A stretch of DNA of 64,000 nucleotides, from NCBI GenBank assembly GCA_036362985.1, contig JAYGXS010000004.1:7086890-7150889 (forward strand), in the 5' to 3' direction. The position numbers and the translations under genes are program-made. The DNA is from Ligula intestinalis (Eukaryota > Platyhelminthes > Cestoda > Diphyllobothriidea > Diphyllobothriidae). Below are positions 24,901-33,709 of this stretch, piece by piece (position 1 is the first letter of the stretch; each line of letters starts with the position of its first letter). The notes under the pieces were generated by a model. That model saw nothing but the letters and a program-made list of their open reading frames with translations, ran no database searches and was not told the DNA's origin.

Positions 24901-27561
24901 GGGCCGACTAGAGCTCCGTGGTCACTGCCAGGGTGGGACACTGTCGAGTGTAAGGGAATCGCACTTGCGTGCTTGATTCATCGTGGGAATGAGGGCATTC
25001 GCAACGCTTTCATAAACTACACCATCAAACGATAGCGCTAGTTACACCGAGTTCAGAGGATTTAAGGGGTCTGTAGGTGGTTTATTAGACTGAAAAAGCT
25101 AAAGGTTCCCTCGATGCTGTTGCTATTTCGGTTTATCATGGAATCCTAGACTTTGTCTCTGCAACGGTAAACACTATTGTTTTCCTCTCACTATACCTAA
25201 ATCCCGTGGCATTTGAACTGTACATTCTAGTGAATGAAATGAGAAAAGTAGGTGTGGCCGGGCGCCCCTGTACGGTTTTTGAGTCCTTATTCATGTTGGC
25301 GATGTAAATTTCCTTGCGAGGAATATGAATAGGATGGGTCATTAATTTGGTAGGTTAGTTCTCGCCAGCCCCATATCAACAAATCCTGGTCAGATGGCGT
25401 AATATAGCTTTAGCTGGGCGGGTTACTGTTTGGCAGGAATTTTAAGGCCTCAATTAACTAGTCGCACGCTGTGGAGACTTTGGGTGACCATAAAGTGTGT
25501 ATCTTTGTCGCCACCATGCTTATGCGTATTCTGTCTGCGTCTTTCGATTCATCTACTTCTGCGGCCCCATACAAGAACTCTAAATTGTGGGCCCAAGATC
25601 CAAACGGACAGACTTGTTCCTGCACATAAGCTAATAAGCCCAACAACAATTCCACACAGCTTTATACCATCCTATTTGATGATGATTGCAAATGAAAATA
25701 TGAGACGGCAGACGCGGACTCTCCTCTTCCGGCTTGCTTTTGTCTCGTTTATTTTGCCCTCTCCCGGTGACCTAACCTGTTTCAGCCCAAATGCCTCAAC
25801 TCTGCTATCCTTCTTGAAAAAGCCCCGAAATGGGGGCACTGGCCATAGCGGCGGTACGAAGTCATCCTAATTGATACTCTGCTTTTTGGATGTCATAAGA
25901 TCGCTTTCTTAGACCTTGAAAACCGCGGTTGTGTACTTTCACTTCTCGAGGTGGCATGCTAGAACTTACTTTTCGCCAAAGGGCACACCTGCTGAACGTT
26001 GGCGTAGATAACAGTTAATCTCCTAGTTTATAGATCCACATCACTGATCGGTAGTGAATCTTTAGTGAGTATCTCTCTGGATCACAAAACCCACCTACCA
26101 AGTTGCTGAGGATTGCTAGGTCGTGGATTCCTTTCGTTACTCGTATGTGATTGGTACTGCGAAAATAAACCAATTTTGTTCTTCCGTATATTCCTAGATT
26201 AGATTACGTATCTCCGATCCGTGTACTGTCCCATTGACCAACATGTAAACTTGAACGCTTGACTCTAGTCTGCTCCTTCTTACCTCTCTCTCTCTCTCTT
26301 CAAGGTACATCTGGATACTGCAACTTTACAATTTCGCCGTCTGTCTCTGGCTGGCCAACTTCTTCATCGCTCTGGGCGAAATGACACTGGCTGGTGTCTT
26401 TGCGAGCTTCTACTTTTCACGCCGGGATCCGTCCCGCCTGATGCCTACCTGTCCCCTGTTTCTGAGCCTTGGTCGCGCCCTCCTCTACCACATGGGCTCA
26501 CTGGCCCTCGGCACCCTGCTCATCACTCTGCTCGGCTTGATTCGCGCTTTGCTACTCTACCTGGAGAAAAAACTGAAGGCCGCTGAGAATCCGGTTGCAA
26601 AGGGCATGCTTCGATGTTGTGGTTGCTGCATGTGGTGCCTGGACAAGTTTCTGCGTTTCCTCAATAGGAACGCATATATAATTGTAAGTAAATAACGTTT
26701 ACTTGCTTGTATTAAGTAGCAATTCACTGTTTTACTCAATTACCTTAAAATCTCACCTTAAATCCGATAACCCATATAGATTGTGCAGAAGGCGAAAACG
26801 ACTTTTTTCATTCCCCTTTATATGACGATCAGTGTTTGCGCTCACTCTGTTCTTTTTCTGCATAAACAGATTGCCATTTACGGTTACGGTTTCTGTCGAG
26901 CTGCGAAGGACGCCTTTGGGCTCATCCTACGAAATGTGGTCAGGTTTGTTTGCGCTTGCTTTATTCATTCGCTTCTTGCTTTCAGGATTAAAAAGCGTGT
27001 CTCTGTATTCCTCCTTTTTTTTCTTCCTTTTAAGGGTCTTTGTTGTCGACAAGGTTACGGACTTCTTGCTGATTATTGGAAAACTTGTGGTCTGTGGACT
27101 TTCCGGTTAGTTTTTGTGGTCTCATCTGACCGTCCGGAGTTTCTAACGCTCTTCTGATTTCCCCCTAAACTTCAACTTACTTGCGTTTATCTTCGCTTGC
27201 AGCTTCTTTTTTCATCCTGACTGTTTCCATCAAGAAAAAATCGCTCTTCTGACTGATTACAACCACCTTGCATGATTACCTTCCCTTTTACTTCATCCGA
27301 TTTTAGGTGCTGTCGCCTACTTCTTCCTGGACAGCTCCCTCACTTCTAAGCATCTCCCAAGCGCACTGGCCAGCATTCAACCGCCGCATCTCTATTACTT
27401 CATCGTTCCTGTCATTGTTAGTGTTGCCCTTCCCTGCATCTCAAGCTTTATGTATGGTGATAGTGATGGTGGTCGTAGTAGCTTTAGTGGACGTAGCAGT
27501 GAAAGTAGTTTTAATAGTCATAGTAGTAATAGTAGTCGTAGTGCTGGTGGTGACGGAGGAC

Positions 27562-27608
<47 letters not shown>

Positions 27609-27618
27609 NNNNNNNNNN

Positions 27619-27665
<47 letters not shown>

Positions 27666-30475
27666 CGGTAGTAGCAATAGTAGCTTCTTAAATGCGTCTT
27701 TTGACCTAGATGGGCATTTAAGTTGTTGATACACTTCACTTACTGTTTATTACTTTGATCATGCAAGTTAGGAGTTTCTGTGCTGTAGGGATGATCCCTT
27801 GGTTTACAACTATTAGGTGACTTTCTGGTAAAGGGCATAAAAATAAGTGGTGCATATGCGTATCTGGAGTTTTCTTGGCCTCACTGACTTTTTTCCGTAT
27901 ATTTGCCCATCAGTACTCCTGCTTTCACATTCTGTATGCTGTTATTCTTTAGATCATCGTTCTGGGATCATACGTAATTGCAAAGGCCTTCTTCTCTGTC
28001 TACGAAATGGGTGTGGATACAATCTTCCTCTGTTTTTGTGAGTCTTCCTCCTTTCTCATCTCAGTTTCCGGCCCTTGTGGCACGTGAGAGTACGTGGGTG
28101 TGTGTGTGTGTGTGTTGATCACCCTCTCCTTTAAACTGGCCGTGTGGAGGGTTGCCAACTGACAGGATAACTCAGATACCGCAGTCAGCCCAGTGTGCTT
28201 TTTGTGTGGAGTGGCTTTCTGTTAGCTGAGAGTCAGGTTCAATGGGTCCTTCTTAATGTGGCCTTTATGGCGCTCGCTGACTGGAGCCTACCTAGCAAGG
28301 CGTGCTGTTGTGGCGTGTGTTTAATGTTGGTCGCGCCAGCCGCCTGCGCCATCCCCCATCTCCGGTCTTATTGACTTTTGTCTTGACATCGTGTCCGATG
28401 TGGGAGGAGTAAGACAGTGGGGTAGATCCTCCACCAGTCTACCTTCACTATAATCCCGTGAGAATCACTGCGTTGCTTCAGCCTGCTGAAGCACATGATG
28501 GACATCATCCAAATCGACGATCGAACTGTCGTGATCACCCTATCCCCTAAACTGGCCGCGTGGTAGGTGCACTTAATCAACACAAGGGCTGAATTATCCC
28601 ACTGTCGTGTCGATAACCCGCGCCATTTCCCTTTCCGCTATCCCCTCCTCAGTCACGATGGTGACCAGCATCTCTGGGATCACCTCCGACCTCCAGTCCG
28701 CCGATACTTTCATCAACACCAGTGGTGGAGACCCGATTTTAACCTGCCTCTATTGCCATCGCCCATTCGCCTCACTCATTGACCTGGTCGTTCACTAGCA
28801 TATCCTTCAAGCATGCTCTGGGGGAGGGAGGAGTGATCTCGTGTGGGTCACGTAGACGGGTTGTTCATGTGAAGTAACTTTAATACCATTACGCTGGTAA
28901 CGTTGAATTTCTGCGAATTCGCTCTCCAGTGAAGTAAGACAATTAGTGTAGTCTGAATCTGGCCTATGCGCAGATACACAATCCACTAAGCAGCCAAGAG
29001 TAGGTTTTTTGATAGTAGGGAGAACAATTTCTGCTTCCAACAATTGATTTTAAGACCTTGTGGTTTACTAGGTTTTACTCTGAAATAGCAGTCGTCGAAT
29101 TTCACTGGAGGACCGTCTTCGCCGGGGTTTGCTGTTGTGTTTATGTTTCGCCATTGCCCCTTGGTGGAGGGTTGACTAGTGTCACTGTCAGACTCCCGAT
29201 ATCGTCTTCAAGGTGAGCTGTGGCTGTAGACGTGAGACTTTTAGGTTCAGAAATTGAATCAATTTATTACTCTGAAATCAAGTACCCTATGTCGTCAACG
29301 CACATTGAACGTTTCTGACCTGTCACACAGATGTGTAATTGGGCCGGCTTATTCGATTATGTTGCCATTTCTGTATTACCTTTTCCTGAATCGCGTTTTC
29401 GATCTCGAGCGGTTTTAATCTAAAGTTTATTGTGCCTCTGTCGTTCAGGGCGTCTAGTTGCACAGTTCAGATCACATCGAAGGGACGTGCTCGTTACGCA
29501 ACAAGCTAGTCGGGTCATTTCCCAAAATGTTTACTCATCCTGCCCTCGTCCTAACATCTTTGGGTTTGTTCTCAAGAATATGCTTTAATTCGAACCTCGG
29601 TTAACGAGTTTAATCCGTTTCGGCATTGAGCTCGTCATGTGAAGCACTCGTCTTGCGAAACGTAGCCAATAGTAGTGCCTCATTTCACTGATTGGCTGCG
29701 GGGGTGGGCTGAAGATGAGCGAAGACTGGGGGGTATTGGACCACCACTGCCTGAGGGCCATCGAGTTAAGTTCACTGAATTCATTTCGACTGGAGCAGTC
29801 TGCACTCGTTGTGATAGTATCGCGAGGATATCTCAGGCCATTCAAGAAAGGCGGCTGATGTGATTTCGGCACGTTTGCCGTCGTCCACCCCACGAGCTTT
29901 GCTATGCTGCCTTTTTCCGGCGCCGCAGCCCACCTGGAGGCGTCGAAGAGGAGGTCAACTGAAGACTTTGTTCGACACCGTCCGTCAAGTCATGCAAGCA
30001 GAACTTGAACCTCTCCTTTCGGTCTTTGTCGCTGGGGACTGCATGGAGCTTTCCAGACCCGCCACCGCCAATCGCCACGCATGGAAGCGTACTGTCCGTG
30101 AGGGCATTGAGTTGGCCTAGATCAGGCATGATCACAGCCGTAACAAGTACAAGAAAGTGCAGGTGATCGCGGACGCACGCCCTGGGCGAAAGTCTCGACG
30201 GTAGATACACGCACTGAAAGTTCGTTAACTGAGCAGAAGCTCATCAATCGAAACACAGGGTCCGCTAGTAGCTCGCCCGTCGTCTGTAATGCTCGTCAAG
30301 TGGGATGCTTGTTATCCACTGTATTTGTTTACCAAATTTGTTTTATCTCGTTGAATCTATTGTCTCCTATGTAGGTGAGGACTTGGAACGCAACGATGGA
30401 TCTGCCGAGAAGCCCTACTATATGAGTACCAGTATGATGAAGGCTCTGGGAAAGGCACCGACTGGTGACCACTAG
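3268..30475 (+). CDS. SLC44: Choline transporter-like protein (SLC44/CTL), C-terminal 474 residues, 11 exons; 5' end not seen
   Basis: Polytopic plasma or organelle membrane transporter of the CTL/SLC44 family, which moves choline and related amines. Exons: 3268-3380, 6430-6552, 10450-10549, 18710-18926, 24028-24080, 26305-26683, 26870-26943, 27035-27105, 27307-27416, 27953-28037, 30375-30475 (stop TAG). All phases join and the sum is 475 codons including stop. Recognised by family signatures in order: [85 protein letters not shown] and the C-terminal [17 protein letters not shown]. About ten hydrophobic segments are visible. Human members have about 650-710 residues, so roughly the first third is missing, either upstream of the window or in an unrecognised exon before 3268. 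One intron is GC-AG; the others are GT-AG. Introns of 2-8 kb carry many transposons. No AATAAA was seen just after the stop. Identification is firm; the substrate is inferred from the family. Confidence 0.93.
4805..5489 (+). repeat. Left arm of a 0.7-kb inverted repeat (dispersed element)
   Basis: Reverse complement of 10796-11515, with a 70-base indel near 4828 and scattered substitutions. Contains a tRNA-like stretch (GGTTGACTAGAGCG...GGGTTCGAAGC, 5219-5276). Confidence 0.85.
6035..6120 (+). mobile_element. tRNA-like SINE head
   Basis: GGGCCTCGTAGCTCGAATGG followed by TTAGATTG is a tRNA A-box-like start. The B-box side is degenerate. Confidence 0.35.
6430..6552 (+). CDS. SLC44: SLC44 exon b
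   Basis: Acceptor TTTTCAG, donor GTAAGC. It encodes [11 protein letters not shown] followed by [11 protein letters not shown], the short soluble stretch and start of the next membrane segment. The alternative acceptor five bases downstream would create an in-frame TGA across the junction, which fixes the start. Confidence 0.88.
6711..6860 (-). mobile_element. tRNA-derived SINE copy
   Basis: On -: GTGACACAGTGGTTAGAGCG (A box) and GAGTTCGAACTTCGGG (B box), core AGAAATGGCCATTCCAGTCT. Lies directly before the Penelope-like inverted repeat. Confidence 0.75.
6900..7710. mobile_element. Penelope-like remnant inside a 270-bp inverted repeat
   Basis: Arms about 6900-7180 and 7438-7710 are reverse complements (imperfect): for example GACGACTTCTGAGACCAA against TTGGTCTCAGAAGTCGTC. 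The centre (7200-7360) encodes [20 protein letters not shown] and [20 protein letters not shown], followed by [10 protein letters not shown]. That pattern (HKF, LESW, final NRA) resembles the end of the GIY-YIG domain of Penelope-like retroelements. Penelope elements often show inverted terminal duplications. Assignment by eye only. Confidence 0.6.
7845..8005 (-). mobile_element. tRNA-derived SINE copy
   Basis: On -: GTGGCAAAATGGTTAGTGCG, then CAGCTTCGAGCCTCGGGTGG, then the diverged core. Lies directly after the Penelope-like inverted repeat, same orientation as the SINE before it. Confidence 0.7.
9548..9608 (+). repeat. Poly-C and poly-T homopolymers
   Basis: A C run of about 20 followed 24 bases later by a T run. 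Both are prone to length errors in assembly. Within an SLC44 intron. Confidence 0.9.
10450..10549 (+). CDS. SLC44: SLC44 exon c
   Basis: Acceptor TTTGTCCAG, donor GTAATT. It encodes a hydrophobic segment ending in the basic stop-transfer [18 protein letters not shown], which aligns with the FLRKRI..AI..IKEAS region of CTL proteins. Confidence 0.9.
10796..11515 (-). repeat. Right arm of a 0.7-kb inverted repeat
   Basis: Same element as 4805-5489 in opposite orientation, about 5.3 kb away. SLC44 exons b and c lie between the arms. Confidence 0.85.
15004..15240 (+). pseudogene. LINE copy 1 ORF1: 2A-like motif plus PHD finger
   Basis: Starts [19 protein letters not shown] and reaches GIEANPGP at 15058-15081, a 2A-like ending, followed by a C4HC3 PHD-type finger: C..C, CGSC, WCHLRC and CPSC. 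PHD-type ORF1 products occur in CR1-like LINEs. The frame differs from that of the endonuclease downstream. Confidence 0.75.
15301..15975 (+). pseudogene. LINE copy 1 apurinic endonuclease domain
   Basis: Catalytic landmarks of the exonuclease III-like fold are visible: [48 protein letters not shown]. The domain is complete to the SDH box. The open frame then runs to a stop near 16131 before the RT. Confidence 0.88.
16450..17652 (+). pseudogene. LINE copy 1 reverse transcriptase
   Basis: A 400-codon open frame with RT motifs in order: [74 protein letters not shown] and KPKLLGVRF. The catalytic YADD is intact, but a TAA at 17650 cuts off the remaining C-terminal region. Confidence 0.92.
16974..17267 (+). 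repeat. 294-bp tract nearly identical to 22121-22414
   Basis: Within the RT region of LINE copy 1. Only one mismatch to copy 2 (16996 G against 22143 T) by direct reading, while sequence on both sides is only about 80% alike. Confidence 0.85.
17653..18344 (+). pseudogene. LINE copy 1 C-terminal region (frameshifted)
   Basis: Continues the RT ORF through several frame changes. It ends in a region with [18 protein letters not shown] and [15 protein letters not shown], matched by the end of copy 2. Confidence 0.7.
18378..18493 (+). mobile_element. Mini-LINE: 5' end of the LINE joined directly to its 3' tail
   Basis: About 90 bases like the 5' UTR of copy 1 (starting ACGTGTGGTTGAGG, compare ACGTGCGGTTGAGG at about 14868) run straight into CCTAATC..GGGCTACG and a second CA tail, compare CCTGATC..GGGCTACG plus CA tail of copy 1. 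Everything between is missing. Confidence 0.6.
18710..18926 (+). CDS. SLC44: SLC44 exon d
   Basis: Acceptor GACATGCAG, donor GTAAGTTC. It encodes a long membrane segment ([20 protein letters not shown]) and then an extracellular loop reaching the conserved cysteine in NAIPCDPM. It lies between the two LINE copies. Confidence 0.9.
18958..18993 (+). repeat. (AT)n microsatellite
   Basis: Uninterrupted AT run of about 36 bases, 30 bases downstream of the SLC44 exon d donor. Confidence 0.95.
19314..19632 (+). mobile_element. RTE LINE 3' end fragment
   Basis: Reads [20 protein letters not shown], then [24 protein letters not shown], and ends in ATCACAGCCGTAACAAGTACAAG. It matches the end of the 1834-2880 copy. 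It lies in an SLC44 intron between the two LINE copies. Confidence 0.78.
19640..19685 (+). mobile_element. SINE 3' fragment
   Basis: CCAATAAGCCATAAATGGTC followed by ATTCCCGTCTGCCTT is the family core in + orientation, directly after the RTE 3' end. Confidence 0.5.
20033..20332. repeat. Foldback unit with 36-bp inverted arms around a SINE-like core
   Basis: Arms 20033-20068 and 20297-20332 are reverse complements with one mismatch. Between them lies a - strand SINE-like segment (20195-20310) with a degenerate tRNA B box (GTTTCGAACCC read on +). Confidence 0.7.
20320..20332 (+). repeat. Target-site duplication, left (LINE copy 2)
   Basis: ACACCTATGTACT, identical to 23519-23531. It also forms the end of the right arm of the 20033-20332 foldback, so the LINE inserted there. 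Confidence 0.8.
20444..20713 (+). pseudogene. LINE copy 2 ORF1: PHD finger with altered 2A-like motif
   Basis: Same protein as copy 1 with a 9-bp deletion between the first zinc ligands. The 2A-like end reads GIEANSGP (20507-20530), so the key Pro is Ser. Confidence 0.72.
20764..21450 (+). pseudogene. LINE copy 2 endonuclease domain (one stop codon)
   Basis: [35 protein letters not shown] followed by an in-frame TGA, then continuing to [13 protein letters not shown] single nonsense change interrupts an otherwise readable domain. Confidence 0.85.
21771..23354 (+). pseudogene. LINE copy 2 reverse transcriptase and C-terminus
   Basis: A 527-codon open frame, longer than in copy 1. The RT motifs are present with YADD intact, but motif A reads [10 protein letters not shown] instead of FDCVRHD. 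A frame change near 23150 moves the last section ([25 protein letters not shown]) into another frame ending at 23493. Confidence 0.88.
22121..22414 (+). repeat. 294-bp tract nearly identical to 16974-17267
   Basis: Counterpart in LINE copy 2. The boundaries are sharp: differences resume immediately outside at 22120 and 22415. Confidence 0.85.
23519..23531 (+). repeat. Target-site duplication, right (LINE copy 2)
   Basis: ACACCTATGTACT directly after the ACCAACCAAC tail of the LINE. Confidence 0.8.
24028..24080 (+). CDS. SLC44: SLC44 exon e (53 bp, followed by a GC donor)
   Basis: Acceptor CTTGTAG. It encodes the end of the extracellular loop, with [10 protein letters not shown] corresponding to the CQFAFYGGES-type motif of the family. 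The exon ends in AA before GCAAGT. Only this junction keeps frame with the next exon (AA+G gives Lys, then [10 protein letters not shown]). Confidence 0.85.
24081..24086 (+). promoter_or_regulatory. GC splice donor (GCAAGT) of SLC44 intron 24081-26304
   Basis: The exon ends CCAA before GCAAGT. Positions +3 to +6 are a consensus donor, as is usual for GC-AG introns. Using the nearby GT (24085) breaks the reading frame of the conserved next exon. Confidence 0.8.
24197..24493. repeat. Foldback element, about 140-bp imperfect arms
   Basis: Left 24197-24335 and right 24352-24493 are reverse complements with some mismatches, around an AT-rich 16-base spacer. The outer part (CGATCACTGGAACAAG, CTGACGTTTCAGATTCCGTC) is shared with the palindrome at 46604. 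A TTC run follows the right arm. It lies just after the 53-bp SLC44 exon. Confidence 0.85.
26305..26683 (+). CDS. SLC44: SLC44 exon f (largest, core transporter signature)
   Basis: A polypyrimidine tract of CT repeats precedes acceptor CAAG; donor is GTAAGT. Its 126 codons hold three membrane segments and the most conserved part of the family: [36 protein letters not shown], and the cysteine-rich [12 protein letters not shown] before FLNRNAYII. Confidence 0.96.
26870..26943 (+). CDS. SLC44: SLC44 exon g
   Basis: Acceptor AAACAG, donor GTTTGT. It encodes [20 protein letters not shown] followed by RNVVR, which directly continues NAYII of the previous exon as in human CTL proteins. Confidence 0.94.
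27035..27105 (+). CDS. SLC44: SLC44 exon h
   Basis: Acceptor TTTTAAG after a T-rich tract, donor GTTAGT. It encodes [20 protein letters not shown], the conserved DKVTDF block, and finishes with a split Gly codon. Confidence 0.94.
27307..27416 (+). CDS. SLC44: SLC44 exon i
   Basis: Acceptor GATTTTAG, donor GTTAGTG. It encodes [10 protein letters not shown], a short loop, and LYYFIVPVI, the start of the last transmembrane segment. Confidence 0.88.
27562..27665 (+). repeat. (AGT)n microsatellite with a 10-N gap
   Basis: Pure trinucleotide run interrupted by N at 27609-27618, preceded by a degenerate version from about 27470. The true length is unknown. It is in an SLC44 intron, not coding. Confidence 0.95.
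27609..27618. other. Assembly gap (10 N)
   Basis: Inside the AGT microsatellite. Confidence 1.
27953..28037 (+). CDS. SLC44: SLC44 exon j
   Basis: Acceptor TTCTTTAG, donor GTGAGTC. It encodes [20 protein letters not shown] and VDTIFLCF, the last membrane helix and the family motif FFSVY.MGVDT.FLCF. Confidence 0.95.
28255..28535 (+). repeat. Dispersed repeat, family R
   Basis: CATCTCCGGTCTTATTGACT, TGTGGGAGGAG and ACATCATCCAAATCGACGAT match 51900-52105 and 42480-42535. Flanked by imperfect direct repeats of TGATCACCCT...AAACTGGCCG (28117 and 28533). In the last SLC44 intron. Confidence 0.55.
28567..28800 (+). pseudogene. Repeat-encoded zinc finger fragment (LINE ORF remnant)
   Basis: An open frame ends [22 protein letters not shown] stop, a C2H2-like finger missing its last ligand, after a Ser/Thr-rich stretch ([15 protein letters not shown]). 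Ser/Thr-rich tails followed by such fingers occur in flatworm retroelement ORFs. Not a host exon: it lies in an SLC44 intron whose flanking exons join without it. Confidence 0.5.
29588..29705 (-). repeat. 115-bp repeat shared with 45205-45325
   Basis: Reverse complement of 45205-45325: CCTCGGTTAACGAGTTTAAT, CGTCTTGCGAAACGTAGC and the CTGATTGGCTGCGG end all match. Both copies sit next to an RTE remnant. Confidence 0.6.
29712..30151 (+). mobile_element. RTE LINE 3' end fragment
   Basis: Carries [11 protein letters not shown], then the HVL.RPPHEL-like and [16 protein letters not shown] segments in shifting frames, ending CACAGCCGTAACAAGTACAAG. Located in the last SLC44 intron, just before the terminal exon. 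Confidence 0.75.
30375..30475 (+). CDS. SLC44: SLC44 terminal exon k
   Basis: Acceptor CCTATGTAG. It encodes the cytosolic tail [20 protein letters not shown] followed by [12 protein letters not shown] and a TAG stop at 30473-30475. [16 protein letters not shown] is nearly invariant in SLC44 proteins. Confidence 0.96.
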
Positions 30476-32970
30476 TCGAAACTCAGACCTCGCTGTGCGC
30501 ACCGTTGTGCCTTCCGTCTACGCGTCTGCGTCACGTGATGTAACGCTTTTTTGCGCTTATTTACGCGCAGTGTCTATTAATTGCTGCATTACGACTTCGC
30601 CCTCCCCCTTTTCGTTCAAAAATTCGACAAACCTTGTCCGTATTGGTGTCGACCCCTTGTCAAAATGTCTGCCCCTCGTGTAACTGCCTGTCAGCGCTTC
30701 CTTTTCTTTACTTTTTGACAGGGCCGAAAACGATTATTTTGCCGAATTTTGGACTCTTCTGTGAGGTGGTTAAAGGATGCGATGTAAGAGGTGTAACATA
30801 CCTCCACGAGAAACTAAGGCACAGGAAGCGATTCGGACGAAAATGATGCAATCGCTGAAAGAGGGTTTTTGGCCGTGCGTTTTTGGTTCTCGCTCGAACA
30901 CATACTTAGACACGGTAACAAAAGGATTTTAGAGGCACAAATTACGCTGTAACGCCCGAGCGCACTAAGTAATTGCATAGCGTAAATTCGTTCCAACTGG
31001 GGACGGTACTCATATGTTCGTCATCGTCCGCTGTGTTAGGGCCCGGCTTAAGTGCATGTGCACGCCGCTGTGCCAAATCCAACTTCTATCGCAGGGGGTT
31101 AGGTGAGTTAATCCGCGCAACTGCGATCTTCAGACCATGGTTACTTAGTGATGAAGAGAATTCTGCAAAGGCCGGAATAGAGGGAAGATTATATTGTGCA
31201 CACAAGGGAAAGGAGAATAGATGGAGGAAGTCTGACTTGGGAGAACACATCTGCTCAGGAGATTGATCGGGTCCCAAGTGGACTTTTAGCAGCAGGCATG
31301 CAAGCGGCAGCGAGAACGGGCATTGTCTGGTTGCCATGAGGGTTATTGGCCGGAAAGACTGCATCGACCAAGGCGTGCATGCGTCCTATTCACCACCGAG
31401 AGAGACTATCCTTTGCGGGACCTGATTGGCTGTTGCAGAGGCCACCTTAAGTGCAGAAGTACTCGTTAGCAGCAATGGGCCTTCGGACATGCTCGCCTAT
31501 GTGGAGTGAGTCACCACACTCCCGCCAAATGACCAGTCCGTCTACACAAGGTTTATGCCGCCCGGATGAGTCGTTCGCACGCCAGACAACCGGTCAGCCC
31601 ACACAGAATGCATGTGACCACGTGCGCAGCGTGGCCGGCGCATGACTCTAACGCGCCAGCTGCATGAGTCACAAGGCCAATGGAGTCGTGTCTTTTTTGA
31701 GACCATAATCTCATTGGTCCAATATTGCATGCATTCGCTTGCTTTAGTATGATGTACTAGGTTTTTACATAGACTTCTACCTTTGCGCACTTCTTGTCGT
31801 GTTCTTCCTTGGGGGCTCACACAAGGTGTAGCCTAATTAAACGGCGATATCGCAGCTTTGGCCACATTTACAGCACGCTGAAGCCGGTGAAAATGTTAGT
31901 AGACAAGGCTTGTAGTGTGAATAGATACCGGAAAGTCATAAAACGGTAAATGGACAATTATGTGCAAAATCCAGGACCGTATTTTGGTAGAGGTGGAACT
32001 GAATACTACCACCGGGGTAGGAATCAAACTGTAGGGCCCTGGCAGGAAGGGCAGTTGTTGCACCTCATTGTCTTAAGAAGCTGGAGATTGTCACCAGGTA
32101 GGGGACAACACTTGTGCACTTTCGCTGCGAGGATATGCCACTTCCAGCATATTTGACCGGAAATCGAGGTGGCCGCGCTCATGCATTCAAACAAGGACCT
32201 ATCTCTGTCTTGATCGATCGCTACGGCGCGGTACTCAAGGATGCCATTGCCATGTAACCACATGCCTACAGCAATAATTAATCCTCCTATTCATCGTTCG
32301 AGGTCGTTGCTGATAGGATGGTTGTTTTTCGGTCCCTACCCGTGTCGTTAATGGCTGTAGATATCAGCATTGCCGCCGTCGCTTCTCAGCGTGACGATTA
32401 TCTGGCGAACTCGTAACCCCTCCCCCCCCCCGTCTGAAGGACTAATGATTTTACCCAAGCAAAATCGTAGCGCCGAACATGGAGGTGGGAGATCATGGTG
32501 TTTGCTAATTAAATGCCGGCTGTTGAACCCTGACACCAGCAGCTCTCGGCTCACGTGGTAGTTACCCTTTGCATGAATTTTGACCTCGTCAAAAATCAGA
32601 TGATGAGATGTAATCTGGGAGTTAGCGCCATTCCTCCTCAGTACTCCTGCTGTATACTCGGCTATTGACGTTTGAAGCATTTGGGTGACTACTGCGAGCG
32701 TGGTCGTTCCAAAAAACACGTCTAGGGAAAGCCCGGATTGATGGATGCGTGCTTTTTTTCATTGATAGAGTTATTGCCACGGGAAACGTTCTGTTTGCTT
32801 ATTTTATTTTCCAGTTTAAATTAATGGTGGTCAAGTTCGACACTTAGCAAGCCTTTTTACTCCGAAAACCTCTGGTCATGCACGATGGAAATTTCAAGAA
32901 TTCTATTAATTCCACTTTTTAAATTTCTTTAAGTTATGGTTGGTGGCTATGAATTTGTATGCAGTCAAAG
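30476..32970. other. Intergenic region after SLC44
   Basis: No host exon recognised and no AATAAA close to the SLC44 stop. Holds short unclassified sequence; open frames are short and random-looking. Confidence 0.5.
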
Positions 32971-33709
32971 GGTTAAGTCAAGTCAAGTCAAGTTTATGAA
33001 AGGAAGTATAGGCAAACGCCTTTGAACTCCCTCTTGGTACATAGGGTTTCAGAAATGCATCGGCACAGCCGAACATTCCAAAGAATTCGTTGACAAAATT
33101 GTAGACGACTTCTTGCTTGTTTCAAGTAATACACTCACACTCAGTTCACACGAGCCAGCTGTGTAGTTGAGCAAAAAGAGCAGACAGAGAAAATTCTCCT
33201 AAGGCTGGTTCATAATTCAAAATGGAATTTCATTTGTGGTTTTTAGGAGGAAAACTGTCGCTCGTGGGGGAAAGTATGTGAATGTGAATGATAGGAGCAT
33301 GATGCTTCTGTGAATGTTGGCAGCAGCCATGGCGAGTAATATCAACATCCAAAGGACCATGCGAGGAGGAGACCTCGGAGTCACGAGATCGTCCCGAAGA
33401 ACCGGAGATGCGTCAATGATACGCCTTTGCTGTGCCAAGAGCAAAGGGGCCCGCCACGTCGTCAGCAGTTGGTCGATACGAGAAAGGGCGCGACAGGGCT
33501 GCGTAGCCTAGGACCATAGGTGCGGTAGATGCGACCTCAGATGCGATCAGCTCAGTTCGCATAGTGAACAGAGACGTCGGTAGCTAGATAATTGCTTTAA
33601 ACTCATTTGGTTAAATACCACTACTAATAATAACTCTACTTAAAAATTACTATTAGTATATATTTGTAGCATTTCAGTGTTTGGATTCGGAGCATTCCAT
33701 CTCGACGTT

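Noticed and set aside
27441..27734. Open frames rich in Ser, Thr, Val or Leu over the AGT run
   Set aside because: They are translations of a microsatellite and an N gap inside an intron.
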